A program made the position numbers and the translations under genes. DNA of 64,000 nucleotides. Origin: Ignavibacterium sp. GTDB lineage: Bacteria > Bacteroidota > Ignavibacteria > Ignavibacteriales > Ignavibacteriaceae. The notes under the pieces were generated by a model that saw only the letters and a list, made by a program, of their open reading frames with translations, was not told where the DNA came from and did no database searches. The DNA is taken from contig JANWVQ010000018.1 of the NCBI GenBank assembly GCA_025056745.1, positions 1 through 64,000 of the forward strand, given 5' to 3'. The number at the start of each line of letters is the position of its first letter. Position 1 is the stretch's first letter. Shown here piece after piece: positions 51,034-60,950 of this stretch.

Positions 51034-51993
51034 TCAAATTTTTAATGGTTTATTATTTGCGAAAGAAGTTACAAATTCTCCCCAGGTTAAATTATTTTGA
51101 CCTGGCTTATGTGATTTTGCCCTTCTTATTGCCATATTTGCCGCAGCTTCCACAATCCATTCAAAATTCTCTGTCCCAACAGAATTTACATCAGCATCTG
51201 GCGCTGGATTGCAAAAATCAATCGCATAGGGAATTCCATCTCTAACGGCCAATTCAACTGTATTAAAATCATATCCTAATGCAACATTAAGTTTAATTAC
51301 AGCTTCTCTTATTTTTTCCAAAAGATTTTTTTCCACTGGCTTTGGATTTCTAACATATCTGAGATGATGCGGTTGTTTTGGATCATACTGCATAATGTGG
51401 ACATCTTTTCTATCGAGACAGTAACATCTGAAATAATCAGTGTAAATTATCTCTTCCTGCAACATCATAACTAACTGGCCTGTCTGATTATATGCTTGGA
51501 AAAACTCTTCAGGTGAATTCAGCTTATAAACATTTTTCCAACCTCCACCTGCAAATGGTTTAAAATAAGCAGGGAAACCAACATAGTTAAATATACTTTC
51601 CCAGTCCAATGGATAAGCTAAATTTCTAAAAGAACGTTCATTAGTATCTGGTGGATGTTGATTCGATGGTAAAATAACTGTTCTGGGAACTGCTACTCCA
51701 ATTTTCGTAGCTAAAGCATTATTAAAAAACTTGTCGTCAGCAGTCCACCAAAATGGATTGTTGATTACAGCTGTTCCGGTTATAGCTTCATTTTTCAGCA
51801 TTGCTCTGTAAAAAGGGACATCCTGAGATATTCGATCAATAATAACATCATAACCGAGTGGTTCACCTTGAATTACTTTATCCACTCTTAAAAATTCTGC
51901 AACGATATCTTTTTCACCTTTCGAATTGACTCTTTCTACAAATGCTGGTGGAAAAGTTGTTTCCTGACCAAAAAGAATTCCAATTTTTTTCAT
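51034..51993 (-). CDS. ATP-grasp domain protein
   Basis: FPAYFKPFAGGGWKNVYKLNSPEEF, LQEEI, ELAVRDGIPYAIDFCNPAPDADVNSVG. Confidence 0.8.
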   Translation of the reverse strand: MKKIGILFGQETTFPPAFVERVNSKGEKDIVAEFLRVDKVIQGEPLGYDVIIDRISQDVPFYRAMLKNEAITGTAVINNPFWWTADDKFFNNALATKIGVAVPRTVILPSNQHPPDTNERSFRNLAYPLDWESIFNYVGFPAYFKPFAGGGWKNVYKLNSPEEFFQAYNQTGQLVMMLQEEIIYTDYFRCYCLDRKDVHIMQYDPKQPHHLRYVRNPKPVEKNLLEKIREAVIKLNVALGYDFNTVELAVRDGIPYAIDFCNPAPDADVNSVGTENFEWIVEAAANMAIRRAKSHKPGQNNLTWGEFVTSFANNKPLKI

Positions 51994-52189
51994 AAACGCT
52001 CCTGAGAGAATTTTGTTTTATTTTTTATTTCTATTTCAGATTGAGATAGATAAATAGTTCATATTTTTGAAAAAGTAATTTATTATAATTAAATACAATA
52101 ATTGACAAAAAATCAAAAGACCAAATAATCAAGGGAAAAAACAACGGCACTGCTCTCATTGGGCAAATATAATGAAAAGCCATTTAACA

Positions 52190-52219
52190 AAGCAATTATT
52201 AACAAAAAAATAATTGCTT
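52190..52219. repeat. Perfect inverted repeat AAGCAATTATT/AATAATTGCTT in a divergent intergenic region
   Basis: 11-bp perfect arms at 52190-52200 and 52209-52219, 8-nt loop; 37 nt upstream of dapF. Confidence 0.6.
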
Positions 52220-52256
52220 ATAAAATTTATTTTTAAGGAAAATTCAATGAATTTTT

Positions 52257-53105
52257 ATGGAAATAAAATTTAATAAACTAACCGGAGCCGGAAACGATTT
52301 TATTCTAATTGATAAAAAATTAAATAAAGATTTTACTTATTCACCTGAAATAATAAGAAAGTTATGCGATAGAAGATTTGGAATCGGTGCTGACGGAGTT
52401 ATTATTTTCTATGAAAAATCTACAAATTCTTTTGAGATGGATTATTTTAATTCAGATGGTTTCAGAGGAAGTCTATGTGGAAATGGTGCTCGTTGTGCTG
52501 CTTGGTATCATTATTATGTTAACAAATCTTCTAATTACTTAGAATTTTTTAATAACGACAACAAATACAAAGCTGAAATTATCGATAATGAACTAATAAA
52601 AATATTTTTAAACAGTCCAACTAATTTAAGGTCAAATTTTGTTGTTAGAACAACTGATAAAATAATTGAAGCAGCTTTTATTAATACAGGTTCGCCTCAT
52701 TTAGTGATAGATATTTCAAATGGTATAAGGAACATTTTTAATGAAGAATTATTTACTATTGATATCAAAGATTTTCCCGTTTTAGAACTTGGAAGAGAGT
52801 TGAGATTTCATCCTGATTTTAGTCCTGAGGGCACAAATGTAAATTTTTATAAGCAAAATGAAAACGAAATAATTTTAAGAACTTATGAAAGAGGTGTTGA
52901 GAATGAAACTTTAGCTTGTGGAACTGGTTCGGTTGCCACCGCGATCATAAGTCACTTGAATAAAAAAATATTTCCTCCAATTAAAATTAAAACTTGGGGA
53001 GGCGATACATTAATTGTAAATTTCGACTTAGAAAAAAATTCATTTAATAATTTATCTTTAACAGGACCAGCAAAAAATATTTTTTCTGGAACAATAATTA
53101 TTTGA
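52257..53105 (+). CDS. dapF: Diaminopimelate epimerase
   Basis: KLTGAGNDFILIDKK, CDRRFGIGADGVIIF, LCGNGARCAA, ACGTGSVATAII. Confidence 0.96.
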   Translation: MEIKFNKLTGAGNDFILIDKKLNKDFTYSPEIIRKLCDRRFGIGADGVIIFYEKSTNSFEMDYFNSDGFRGSLCGNGARCAAWYHYYVNKSSNYLEFFNNDNKYKAEIIDNELIKIFLNSPTNLRSNFVVRTTDKIIEAAFINTGSPHLVIDISNGIRNIFNEELFTIDIKDFPVLELGRELRFHPDFSPEGTNVNFYKQNENEIILRTYERGVENETLACGTGSVATAIISHLNKKIFPPIKIKTWGGDTLIVNFDLEKNSFNNLSLTGPAKNIFSGTIII

Positions 53106-53125
53106 AAAATTAATTGGGAGTAATA

Positions 53126-53428
53126 ATGTCAAAAGTAATTTTTACTGTTCAGTATGAAATTAAACCAGAGAAAAGAGAGGAATATCTAAACTCAATAAAA
53201 GAGTTAAAACTTCTAATCAAACCTGATGGTATGGAAAATTATTCTGTGTTTGAAGTAAAAGGAAAACCAAATAACTTTCAGGAAATGTTTGTTTTTTCAT
53301 CGGAGGAAGCATTTGAATCTTACGAGGATAATTTAGATGAAAGAACAAGTCTTTTAATTAGTAAAATAACTGAAATGCAAATTAAACAAACATCTAAATA
53401 CTTAACTTTAATAGAAGTTCAACTTTAA
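53126..53428 (+). CDS. Hypothetical protein, possibly dimeric alpha-beta-barrel (ABM-like)
   Basis: 100 aa; VIFTVQYEIKPEKREEYLNSIKEL...FSSEEAFESYED resembles ABM-type domains; start at 53126 after GGGAG. Confidence 0.5.
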   Translation: MSKVIFTVQYEIKPEKREEYLNSIKELKLLIKPDGMENYSVFEVKGKPNNFQEMFVFSSEEAFESYEDNLDERTSLLISKITEMQIKQTSKYLTLIEVQL

Positions 53429-53444
53429 TTAAGAGGAAAACAAA

Positions 53445-54050
53445 TTGAAAATTCAAACGCCTTATTTATACGTCGCAGGAATAGTATTAATTATTATTTC
53501 TCTTTTCATATTCACACAAATTGAAAAAGATAACTCTTCAGAGAAAAAAATCACAAACAATGAGATGCCAGATGATGAAATTCATCGCAATCTGAAGAAT
53601 CAACACGGACAGATGGGCGTGACTGAAGAGACTAAAAAAACAATCGAAAATTTCGAAAAAGCCTTGAAAGAAAATCCCAATGATACTGCTAAAATCAGAG
53701 AATATGCGGATTTCTTAGCAATGGCCCATCAAATAGATAAAGCTCAAAGTTTATATGAAAAAATTCTGAATATAGATAAAAAAAGAACTGATATTCTTCT
53801 TAGTCTATCAACTATTTTTTATAATAAAGGTCAATTAGATAAAGCAGCAGATCTAACTAATGAAATTCTTAAACTAAATAGGAACGACTATACAGCCATT
53901 TACAATCTTGGAGTAATTGAAGCTACAAGAAACAACTTTGATTTAGCAAAAAAACATTGGGAAAAAGTTATCAAAGAATCAAAAGATCAGAATATTACTA
54001 CTGCAGCAAAGTCCGCTCTTGATAGATTAAATCAAATGGAGAAAAAATAA
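53445..54050 (+). CDS. Tetratricopeptide-repeat membrane-anchored protein
   Basis: TTG start after AGAGG; N-terminal TM then TPR repeats (AKIREYADFLAMAHQIDKAQSLYEKIL...). Confidence 0.8.
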   Translation: MKIQTPYLYVAGIVLIIISLFIFTQIEKDNSSEKKITNNEMPDDEIHRNLKNQHGQMGVTEETKKTIENFEKALKENPNDTAKIREYADFLAMAHQIDKAQSLYEKILNIDKKRTDILLSLSTIFYNKGQLDKAADLTNEILKLNRNDYTAIYNLGVIEATRNNFDLAKKHWEKVIKESKDQNITTAAKSALDRLNQMEKK

Positions 54051-54106
54051 TTTTAATTATTAAATCATTTAATTACTTCAATCCCTAAATAGTAATTTCT
54101 TCTAAT

Positions 54107-55156
54107 ATGTTTGAATATGTTGGTTCAATTCACATTCACTCAGTTTTCTCTGACGGAACGGGTGAAATTCCAGATATAGCAAAATTTGCTGATGAGATAG
54201 GACTGGATTTTATAATAATCACTGATCATAATACTCTGAGAGGATTACACGAAGGCTATGAGAAATGGTATGGCAACACTCTTTGTTTAGTAGGCTGCGA
54301 AATCAATGATAAAAATAACAAAAACCATTACCTTGCCTTTGGAATAAACGATGCTTTTTCTACTCGAACCCCAGCAAAAAAATATGTTCAAAAAGTAAAA
54401 GAGTTAGGTGGTGTAGGAATAATTGCTCATCCTTTGGAAAAACGAACTCATATGAAAGAACATCCTCCATACCCTTGGACTGAATGGGATATTACTGATT
54501 TTGATGGAATGGAAATTTGGAATCATATGTCAGAGTGGATGGAAAATCTCACTGAAGAAAATAAATACAGGTCTTTTATTCATCCACTTAAAACAATAAC
54601 AGCGCCTACTGAAGAAACTTTAAAGCTTTGGGATGAATTAAATCTCAAAAGGAAAGTTGTTGGAATCGGTGGAGTTGATGCACACGCACATAAATATAAT
54701 CTTCTTGGATTTTTGGAAGTTGAAATTTTTCCTTATAAAGTTTTATTCAAGTCTGTTAGAACTCACGTCCTTTTAGAAAATGAAATAAAAAAAGGTAGTA
54801 CTCAAAAAGAAATCGATACCGCAAAATGGCAAATATATAACGCAATTCGAAAAGGTTCTGCTTTTATTGCTAATGATTATAATGGTGATTCTCGTGGTTT
54901 TAGATTTTATGCAAAAAGAAATGAGGAAGTATTCAATATGGGTGATTCTGTCGATCATTATGAAAATGTCTCTCTTCACATTTCTATTCCATTATCAGAT
55001 TCAGAAGTAAGAATTATTCAAAACGGGAAATTAATATCAGAACATCTCTCAAATCAGATAGAATATAAATTAAAAGAACCAGGAATTTATAGAGTTGAAG
55101 TATTTAGAAATAAAAGAGCCTGGATTTATTCAAATCATATAAGAGTTGGAATTTAG
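54107..55156 (+). CDS. PHP domain-containing phosphoesterase-like protein
   Basis: GSIHIHSVFSDGTGEIPDIAKFADEIGLDFIIITDHNTLRG; IIAHPLEK; GIGGVDAHAH. Confidence 0.9.
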   Translation: MFEYVGSIHIHSVFSDGTGEIPDIAKFADEIGLDFIIITDHNTLRGLHEGYEKWYGNTLCLVGCEINDKNNKNHYLAFGINDAFSTRTPAKKYVQKVKELGGVGIIAHPLEKRTHMKEHPPYPWTEWDITDFDGMEIWNHMSEWMENLTEENKYRSFIHPLKTITAPTEETLKLWDELNLKRKVVGIGGVDAHAHKYNLLGFLEVEIFPYKVLFKSVRTHVLLENEIKKGSTQKEIDTAKWQIYNAIRKGSAFIANDYNGDSRGFRFYAKRNEEVFNMGDSVDHYENVSLHISIPLSDSEVRIIQNGKLISEHLSNQIEYKLKEPGIYRVEVFRNKRAWIYSNHIRVGI

Positions 55157-55303
55157 TTTTTAGTTTTTTCGTACCTGATTCAAAATTCTAAGATAATAAT
55201 CTCTTCTACTTTTCATTATCCTTATAATATATTTACTTATGTTTGCCCTGAATTGTATTAATTATTTTTATCAATAAAAAAATCCAAGATTAAATAACTC
55301 ATT

Positions 55304-57274
55304 ATGAAAAATGAGTCTCTGAAAAAACTGAATAAAGTTTTGTATTACTTAGGTTTTGAAATTTCTAAAATCATACATTCAATTTTTTTACTAATTTTTA
55401 TTTACATAAATCAGAATTCATTTGCACAGACTTACAGTGATAGCCTTGAATTAGAACAATCTTATAAAACTCGTAACAATTTGTTTTCAATTTTTGATAA
55501 GCAATTAAATGTTTACAGCTTAAATTCTTTTTTCTCTTTTTCGAACCAAATTGAAAATTATCAAATCAGTATAAATGAAAATTTCAGATCATCTTATATA
55601 AAAGGAATAGAAAATACTTTCAGAGATGAAAATCAATTAAATATTTTTCTTGCTAATCAAATTAATGAAAATCTCGATTTAGGAATAAAATTTAGAAGTT
55701 CAATTTTGTCTGACAGCAGAAAGCTCGAGATTAACCAAGCTTCAATTTCATCTTTATCTACTTTTTCAAAACTTAAATTTTTTGATAGTAAATTCAATAT
55801 TATTCCATTCGTCGGCTATTCTGTAAACAATCAAATTAGTGAAAAAGATTGGGGTGCGGAATATGGTTTTGAAGTAGCATCAAAAAATTTAGAAATAAGT
55901 GATTTTATTATTGATTCTGACATAAAATTCAAAAATGAAGATATTTCGCCGAGGAAAAATTTCATTCGTCTTTTAGGATTACAACTTGTAACTGAATTTG
56001 ACAAGAATATTGTGAACAATTTCAATATAAAATTTGCAAAAAATAGAAAAGACTTTTACTTCGCTGCTGATTCGCTAATAGCACAAAACTTCAACGTAAA
56101 TAATAATTTACAAAGCAGAATAGAAACTCAATATTTTGCTTCAAACAAATTGATACTCATTTCTTTTTTTGATTATCTTAGCTTCGAATCAGAAGGAAAG
56201 ATTAATTTAAGAAAAGTTAATCGTGAAACCAGATATAAACTTCCTAGTATCCAATCTTCACCAATATTTGATACTGAAATTAATGAGCTCAAATTAGAAT
56301 TCGATTTATCTTTGGTTTATAAAACTGAAACATTTAACAGCAACTTAAAATTTTCTCTAAGCGAACGTGATGAAAAAAATTCTGTTATATATGATGACAG
56401 GATAAATTTAATTTTATATGAACAAAGAAAAGAATCTGAAGAACAAAAAAACAACAATAGTACTTTTGGTACCTTATCATTTGAGGCGAATTATACTCCA
56501 ACAAATAAAGACAAGGTCAGTTTAAGCTTTTATCAGAGCAAATTAAAATACGACACACAGAGTTTTCTAAATGATGATGACAGAGATGAAATACTTACAA
56601 TAATACGACTGTATTATTCAAGAATATTAAATCCATTCTTCACACTTTTTTTAAATACTGAAGCTAATCAATCTCACACGGTTTATATATTTTCTTCCAA
56701 GAGTTCAAATAATAACATTAACAGAGTATTTCGATTTAGAACAGGTTCAGAGTTTAATTCAAAATTAATTAATTCATCGAACATATTCGAGGTTTCTGCT
56801 AATTATACGAGTTACGATTTTGAGGATTTAAATTCTAAATTAAGAAGTTTTTCGTACCGCCAGTTTACTGCACTTGATTCAACAAAAATATTCTTAACTA
56901 AAAGAATGAATTTTAATTTCATTGGTTATATTAAAATGTCTGAACAAGGTGATTTTAATTGGAAATCTTTCTCAGAGAAGCCCCGAAAGCATATTAAAGA
57001 AATCTTTATTGAACCTAAATTTGAACTTGAATTTTATCAAAACTTATTTGCCTTTGGTATGCGTTATTTCAGACTTTCGTCGTTTAATTATAGAGAAACA
57101 AAAAAAGTTTTTGATAGTGAATTTTTAAGTTATGGTCCTGTTGTTATGATATTTTTTAATACGTTCTCTAATCTGCTAATTAAGTTACAAGGTTATTATG
57201 AATTTGCTAAGACTTCGAATTTCAAGATTAAACAGCAAGCAAATATGAATTTAAACATTAATTGGAATTTCTAA
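55304..57274 (+). CDS. Hypothetical outer-membrane beta-barrel protein
   Basis: Signal-like segment ending NSFAQ, amphipathic beta-strand pattern throughout, C-terminal NLNINWNF. Confidence 0.6.
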   Translation: MKNESLKKLNKVLYYLGFEISKIIHSIFLLIFIYINQNSFAQTYSDSLELEQSYKTRNNLFSIFDKQLNVYSLNSFFSFSNQIENYQISINENFRSSYIKGIENTFRDENQLNIFLANQINENLDLGIKFRSSILSDSRKLEINQASISSLSTFSKLKFFDSKFNIIPFVGYSVNNQISEKDWGAEYGFEVASKNLEISDFIIDSDIKFKNEDISPRKNFIRLLGLQLVTEFDKNIVNNFNIKFAKNRKDFYFAADSLIAQNFNVNNNLQSRIETQYFASNKLILISFFDYLSFESEGKINLRKVNRETRYKLPSIQSSPIFDTEINELKLEFDLSLVYKTETFNSNLKFSLSERDEKNSVIYDDRINLILYEQRKESEEQKNNNSTFGTLSFEANYTPTNKDKVSLSFYQSKLKYDTQSFLNDDDRDEILTIIRLYYSRILNPFFTLFLNTEANQSHTVYIFSSKSSNNNINRVFRFRTGSEFNSKLINSSNIFEVSANYTSYDFEDLNSKLRSFSYRQFTALDSTKIFLTKRMNFNFIGYIKMSEQGDFNWKSFSEKPRKHIKEIFIEPKFELEFYQNLFAFGMRYFRLSSFNYRETKKVFDSEFLSYGPVVMIFFNTFSNLLIKLQGYYEFAKTSNFKIKQQANMNLNINWNF

Positions 57275-57311
57275 TCATTGAGATTAATTTTCTTACAAAA
57301 AAAAGGAAAAT

Positions 57312-57725
57312 TTGGAAAAAAAATTTTATCATCTAGAAATAGAAAGCGATCCTAAAAATCTCATCACAGTTGAAGAATTTATCAACTATTTCGCAGTTGA
57401 ACTGAATCTCAGCGAAGATAAAATTAATGCATTATTACTATCTGTAACGGAAGCTGTAACTAATGCAATTAAACACGGTAACAAAAATCAACCTAATAAA
57501 TTAGTAACTATAAATGTTACATTTGATTCAGAGTATTTAACAATCTCAATAAAAGATCAAGGAGAAGGTTTCAATCCAAACGACATCCCTGATCCTACTC
57601 ATCCAGAAAATTTACTTAAAGACTCAGGTAGAGGTGTTTATCTTATGAAAATTTATATGGATGAAATCTATTTCAACAAAACAAATGAGGGAATGGAAAC
57701 AATATTAAAATTGAAACTTAATTAA
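57312..57725 (+). CDS. ATP-binding protein, RsbW-like anti-sigma/serine kinase (GHKL)
   Basis: [66 protein letters not shown] start after AAGGA. Confidence 0.88.
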   Translation: MEKKFYHLEIESDPKNLITVEEFINYFAVELNLSEDKINALLLSVTEAVTNAIKHGNKNQPNKLVTINVTFDSEYLTISIKDQGEGFNPNDIPDPTHPENLLKDSGRGVYLMKIYMDEIYFNKTNEGMETILKLKLN

Positions 57726-57754
57726 TGATTTCAGAAAAACTTAAAGGAGAAAAA

Positions 57755-58720
57755 ATGGCAAGAAAAAAAATAGCATTAATAGGTGGAGGTCAAATAGGAG
57801 GTGTTTTAGCCCAATTGATTGCCTCCAGACAATTAGGTGATATCGTTATGTACGATATCGTAGAAGATATGCCACAAGGAAAATGTTTAGATATCGCAGA
57901 AGCTTCTCGCATCGATGGATTTGATGTAAATATTAAGGGCACTAATGATTACAAGGATATTGAGAATTCTGATATTGTTATTGTAACTGCCGGATTGCCA
58001 CGTAAACCAGGAATGAGTCGGGATGATTTGCTAACAACGAATGCTAACATTATAAAAACTGTTGCTGAGAACGTAAAAAAATATGCACCAAATTCAATAG
58101 CAATTATTGTTTCAAATCCACTTGATGCAATGGTTACATTATTTCAAAAAGTAACAGGGTTTGCATTTAATCGAGTTATGGGGCAAGCTGGAGTTTTAGA
58201 TTCATCTAGATTTGCTACTTTTATCGCTTGGGAACTTGGAGTTTCAGTAAAAGATGTAAATGCTCTTGTTCTTGGTGGTCACGGTGATACGATGGTACCA
58301 ATCGTTAGATACGCAAATGTTAATGGTATTCCAGTGATGGAATTATTAGAGAGAAAATACTCAGATAAAGAAAAAGCCAAGGAAATTATGTCTGCAATGG
58401 TTGAAAGAACAAAACAAGCAGGTGGTGAAGTTGTTAAGTTATTAAAAACTGGTTCGGCATTTTATTCACCTGCGTCAGCATCAATTGCTATGGCTGAAGC
58501 TATAATTTTTGATGAAAAGAGAGTTCTACCTGTTTGTGCATATTTAAACGGAGAATTTGGTGTTAGTGGTTATTATGTTGGTGTTCCAGCAATTCTTGGT
58601 AAGAACGGAGTTGAAAAAGTTATTGAATTTAGTCTCAACGATGAGGAAAAATCCTTATTAGATAATTCAGTAAATGCAGTTAAATCTTTAGTGGCTGATA
58701 TGGAAAGATTAGGATTCTGA
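57755..58720 (+). CDS. mdh: Malate dehydrogenase
   Basis: [69 protein letters not shown] 57755 after AAAGGAG. Confidence 0.96.
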   Translation: MARKKIALIGGGQIGGVLAQLIASRQLGDIVMYDIVEDMPQGKCLDIAEASRIDGFDVNIKGTNDYKDIENSDIVIVTAGLPRKPGMSRDDLLTTNANIIKTVAENVKKYAPNSIAIIVSNPLDAMVTLFQKVTGFAFNRVMGQAGVLDSSRFATFIAWELGVSVKDVNALVLGGHGDTMVPIVRYANVNGIPVMELLERKYSDKEKAKEIMSAMVERTKQAGGEVVKLLKTGSAFYSPASASIAMAEAIIFDEKRVLPVCAYLNGEFGVSGYYVGVPAILGKNGVEKVIEFSLNDEEKSLLDNSVNAVKSLVADMERLGF

Positions 58721-58750
58721 AAATTTTGAATAACTGAAGATATAAATTAA

Positions 58751-58780
58751 AAAGCCCTCAAGATGAGGGCTTTAATTTTT
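58751..58780. terminator. Bidirectional rho-independent terminator
   Basis: Perfect 10-bp stem AAAGCCCTCA/TGAGGGCTTT, 3-nt loop, T-rich downstream on + and A-rich upstream; between convergent mdh and rpmA. Confidence 0.9.
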
Positions 58781-59037
58781 TATTGTAAAGGATAAACACT
58801 CACGTATTGACGATTTCCTCTTTTGACCTCAAATTTCACAACACCATCAATCAAAGCAAAAAGGGTATCATCTTTACCGATTCCAACATTTTCTCCGGGA
58901 TGAAATTTAGTGCCTCTTTGACGAACAAGAATATTTCCGGCTAAAACTTTTTCTCCGCCAAATCTTTTTACGCCAAGTCTTTGGGCATTACTATCTCTAC
59001 CGTTTCGAGATGAACCTTGACCTTTTTTATGAGCCAT
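58780..59037 (-). CDS. rpmA: 50S ribosomal protein L27
   Basis: [65 protein letters not shown]. Confidence 0.99.
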   Translation of the reverse strand: MAHKKGQGSSRNGRDSNAQRLGVKRFGGEKVLAGNILVRQRGTKFHPGENVGIGKDDTLFALIDGVVKFEVKRGNRQYVSVYPLQ

Positions 59038-59048
59038 AAAAATCTCCT

Positions 59049-59357
59049 TTAACTAATCTTTGTAATTTCTATTCTTGTTAAATGCTGACGATGACCGCGT
59101 GTTTTTTTATAAGAAATTCTTCTTTTCTTTTTGAATACTATAACTTTGTCATCTTTCAAATGAGCTAATACTTTTGCGGTTACTTTTACACCCTCTAAAA
59201 CTGGATTACCAATTTTTGTGGTCTTCCCATCTGTTAGAAGCAAAACTCTATCGAAAACTATCTCAGAATTTTCTTCTGCCTTTAATCTAGGGACGTAATA
59301 TTTTTTATTTTCAGTTACTTTAAATTGCTGTCCAGCTATATCAACTACTGCATACAT
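59049..59357 (-). CDS. rplU: 50S ribosomal protein L21
   Basis: [25 protein letters not shown]...[22 protein letters not shown]; start at 59357. Confidence 0.98.
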   Translation of the reverse strand: MYAVVDIAGQQFKVTENKKYYVPRLKAEENSEIVFDRVLLLTDGKTTKIGNPVLEGVKVTAKVLAHLKDDKVIVFKKKRRISYKKTRGHRQHLTRIEITKIS

Positions 59358-59437
59358 TTTAATCACCTATTATTTTTCTTATTTCGAGCCGTAAAACTAA
59401 TAAAATTGAGTTATTTAGACAAATTTTTTTAATGTCA

Positions 59438-60949
59438 TTATTCTACCTTAAAAATTCTTATTGAATCAATTTTTCCAATAAACTTCAAATTACTTAATTG
59501 ATATGGTTCTTCGGTGTAGTCAAAGATATAATTTATTCCCAATTTTTTTGCTTTTTCATACAGTTTGGGATTATTTATTGATAGTTTCTCTGTTCCGAAA
59601 AATTTAGAATTGAGGAAGTATGAAAATGCTAATCCTTGCTCCCAATGATTTGTAGAAGCAAAATTTCCGAATAATTCAAATCTATCTTTAATATTTTTTG
59701 CTTGAAAGTAGAAGTCATTATTTGGTGCTTGCTGTTTAAGTCCATAAATCATAAAAGGGGAAAATGATATTATAATTATAAGATTAATCAATACAGAGTA
59801 AGTTTTGCTTGTAAAAATTTTTATTTGTGCCGAACTCAGTGAATAAAATCCTATAAGAGATAACAAAATAAAAGTTGGCCATATATATCTATTCTCAATA
59901 TAAATAGGGGTATAACCTAAAGCAAAGATTATTGCAGCAATTAAAATTTTTAATAAAATAATATTCTTCAAATCTTTCACTTTAATTAAAAATGCAAAAA
60001 GAGCAAGAGGAGGAGAAAAAACAATAAAAAACAATAAAAACTTTAATACGTTTTTTAAGGTATTAAAGACAAAATATTTAAGATCTTGAATGTTTGAAAA
60101 AGGATTCCAATTTGGATAAGAGTTAATATTCGGATCATCCCAAGCACTTACAGAAAATTTATCTGATGGTATAGCAAATCCTGAGTCAATTGATGGGTGT
60201 TTAAAGTTTAATTCTGGATTAACTATTCTTAAATTTATAGTTCCTGATGATGAAATTGTAAAGCTTCCATATTTTTCACTCAATAAATAAATCCAAGGCG
60301 CAATAAGTATTAAAAATAATATTATACTAACGATGTATCTAACAAGTACAATTTTCGATATTTTTTTATAAAGAAGGTATTCAATGAATATTAAAATTGT
60401 TTGATAACTCAAAAAAAACATTAATCCATAACTCTTAGTCAGAAACATCAATGCACCCAAAAATGAAGATAGGAAAACTAGTGATTTACTGTCCCAGAAT
60501 TTTTCTTCTGTTGTGAGGTAAACATAAATCAGAGTTATTATTAATAATAGATAATCAGGTGTTAATCTATAAAATGAAAAATATATCGCAGGCAGAATAA
60601 AAAAATAAATTCCCAAGACTCTAATTTTTTCGTTAACATTTAATCTAATAAGGAACTTATTAATTAGAACAAATAAAATAATTGATAAAAAAATTGTAAT
60701 TAATCTAGCGAAAATGTGTTGTTCGATCTTTAGCAAGAAAGAAGGTAACAATAACCAAGAAAATAATGGGCCCCAATATGCATTTATTGCTTCGAAAAAA
60801 TTTCCATTGTAATACTTTTTAGAAATAGATATGTAGCTTATACTATCAGGATTAATTCCGTGAATAAAATATTTAGCTGCAATAAACCAACAAATTAGAT
60901 AAAATAAAATTGAAATAAACAAATGTTTGTTGTTTTTCGATTTAATCAA
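59438..60949 (-). CDS. Polytopic glycosyltransferase (GT39/PMT-like)
   Basis: Many TM segments; NPDSISYISISKKYYNGNF...AYWGPLFSWLL N-terminal pattern of GT-C enzymes. Confidence 0.7.
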   Translation of the reverse strand: MIKSKNNKHLFISILFYLICWFIAAKYFIHGINPDSISYISISKKYYNGNFFEAINAYWGPLFSWLLLPSFLLKIEQHIFARLITIFLSIILFVLINKFLIRLNVNEKIRVLGIYFFILPAIYFSFYRLTPDYLLLIITLIYVYLTTEEKFWDSKSLVFLSSFLGALMFLTKSYGLMFFLSYQTILIFIEYLLYKKISKIVLVRYIVSIILFLILIAPWIYLLSEKYGSFTISSSGTINLRIVNPELNFKHPSIDSGFAIPSDKFSVSAWDDPNINSYPNWNPFSNIQDLKYFVFNTLKNVLKFLLFFIVFSPPLALFAFLIKVKDLKNIILLKILIAAIIFALGYTPIYIENRYIWPTFILLSLIGFYSLSSAQIKIFTSKTYSVLINLIIIISFSPFMIYGLKQQAPNNDFYFQAKNIKDRFELFGNFASTNHWEQGLAFSYFLNSKFFGTEKLSINNPKLYEKAKKLGINYIFDYTEEPYQLSNLKFIGKIDSIRIFKVE

Positions 60950-60950
60950 T

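Noticed and set aside
59358-59437. Possible L21 leader RNA upstream of rplU
   Set aside because: The spacer is only about 80 nt and AT-rich with no clear structured motif that I could identify by eye.
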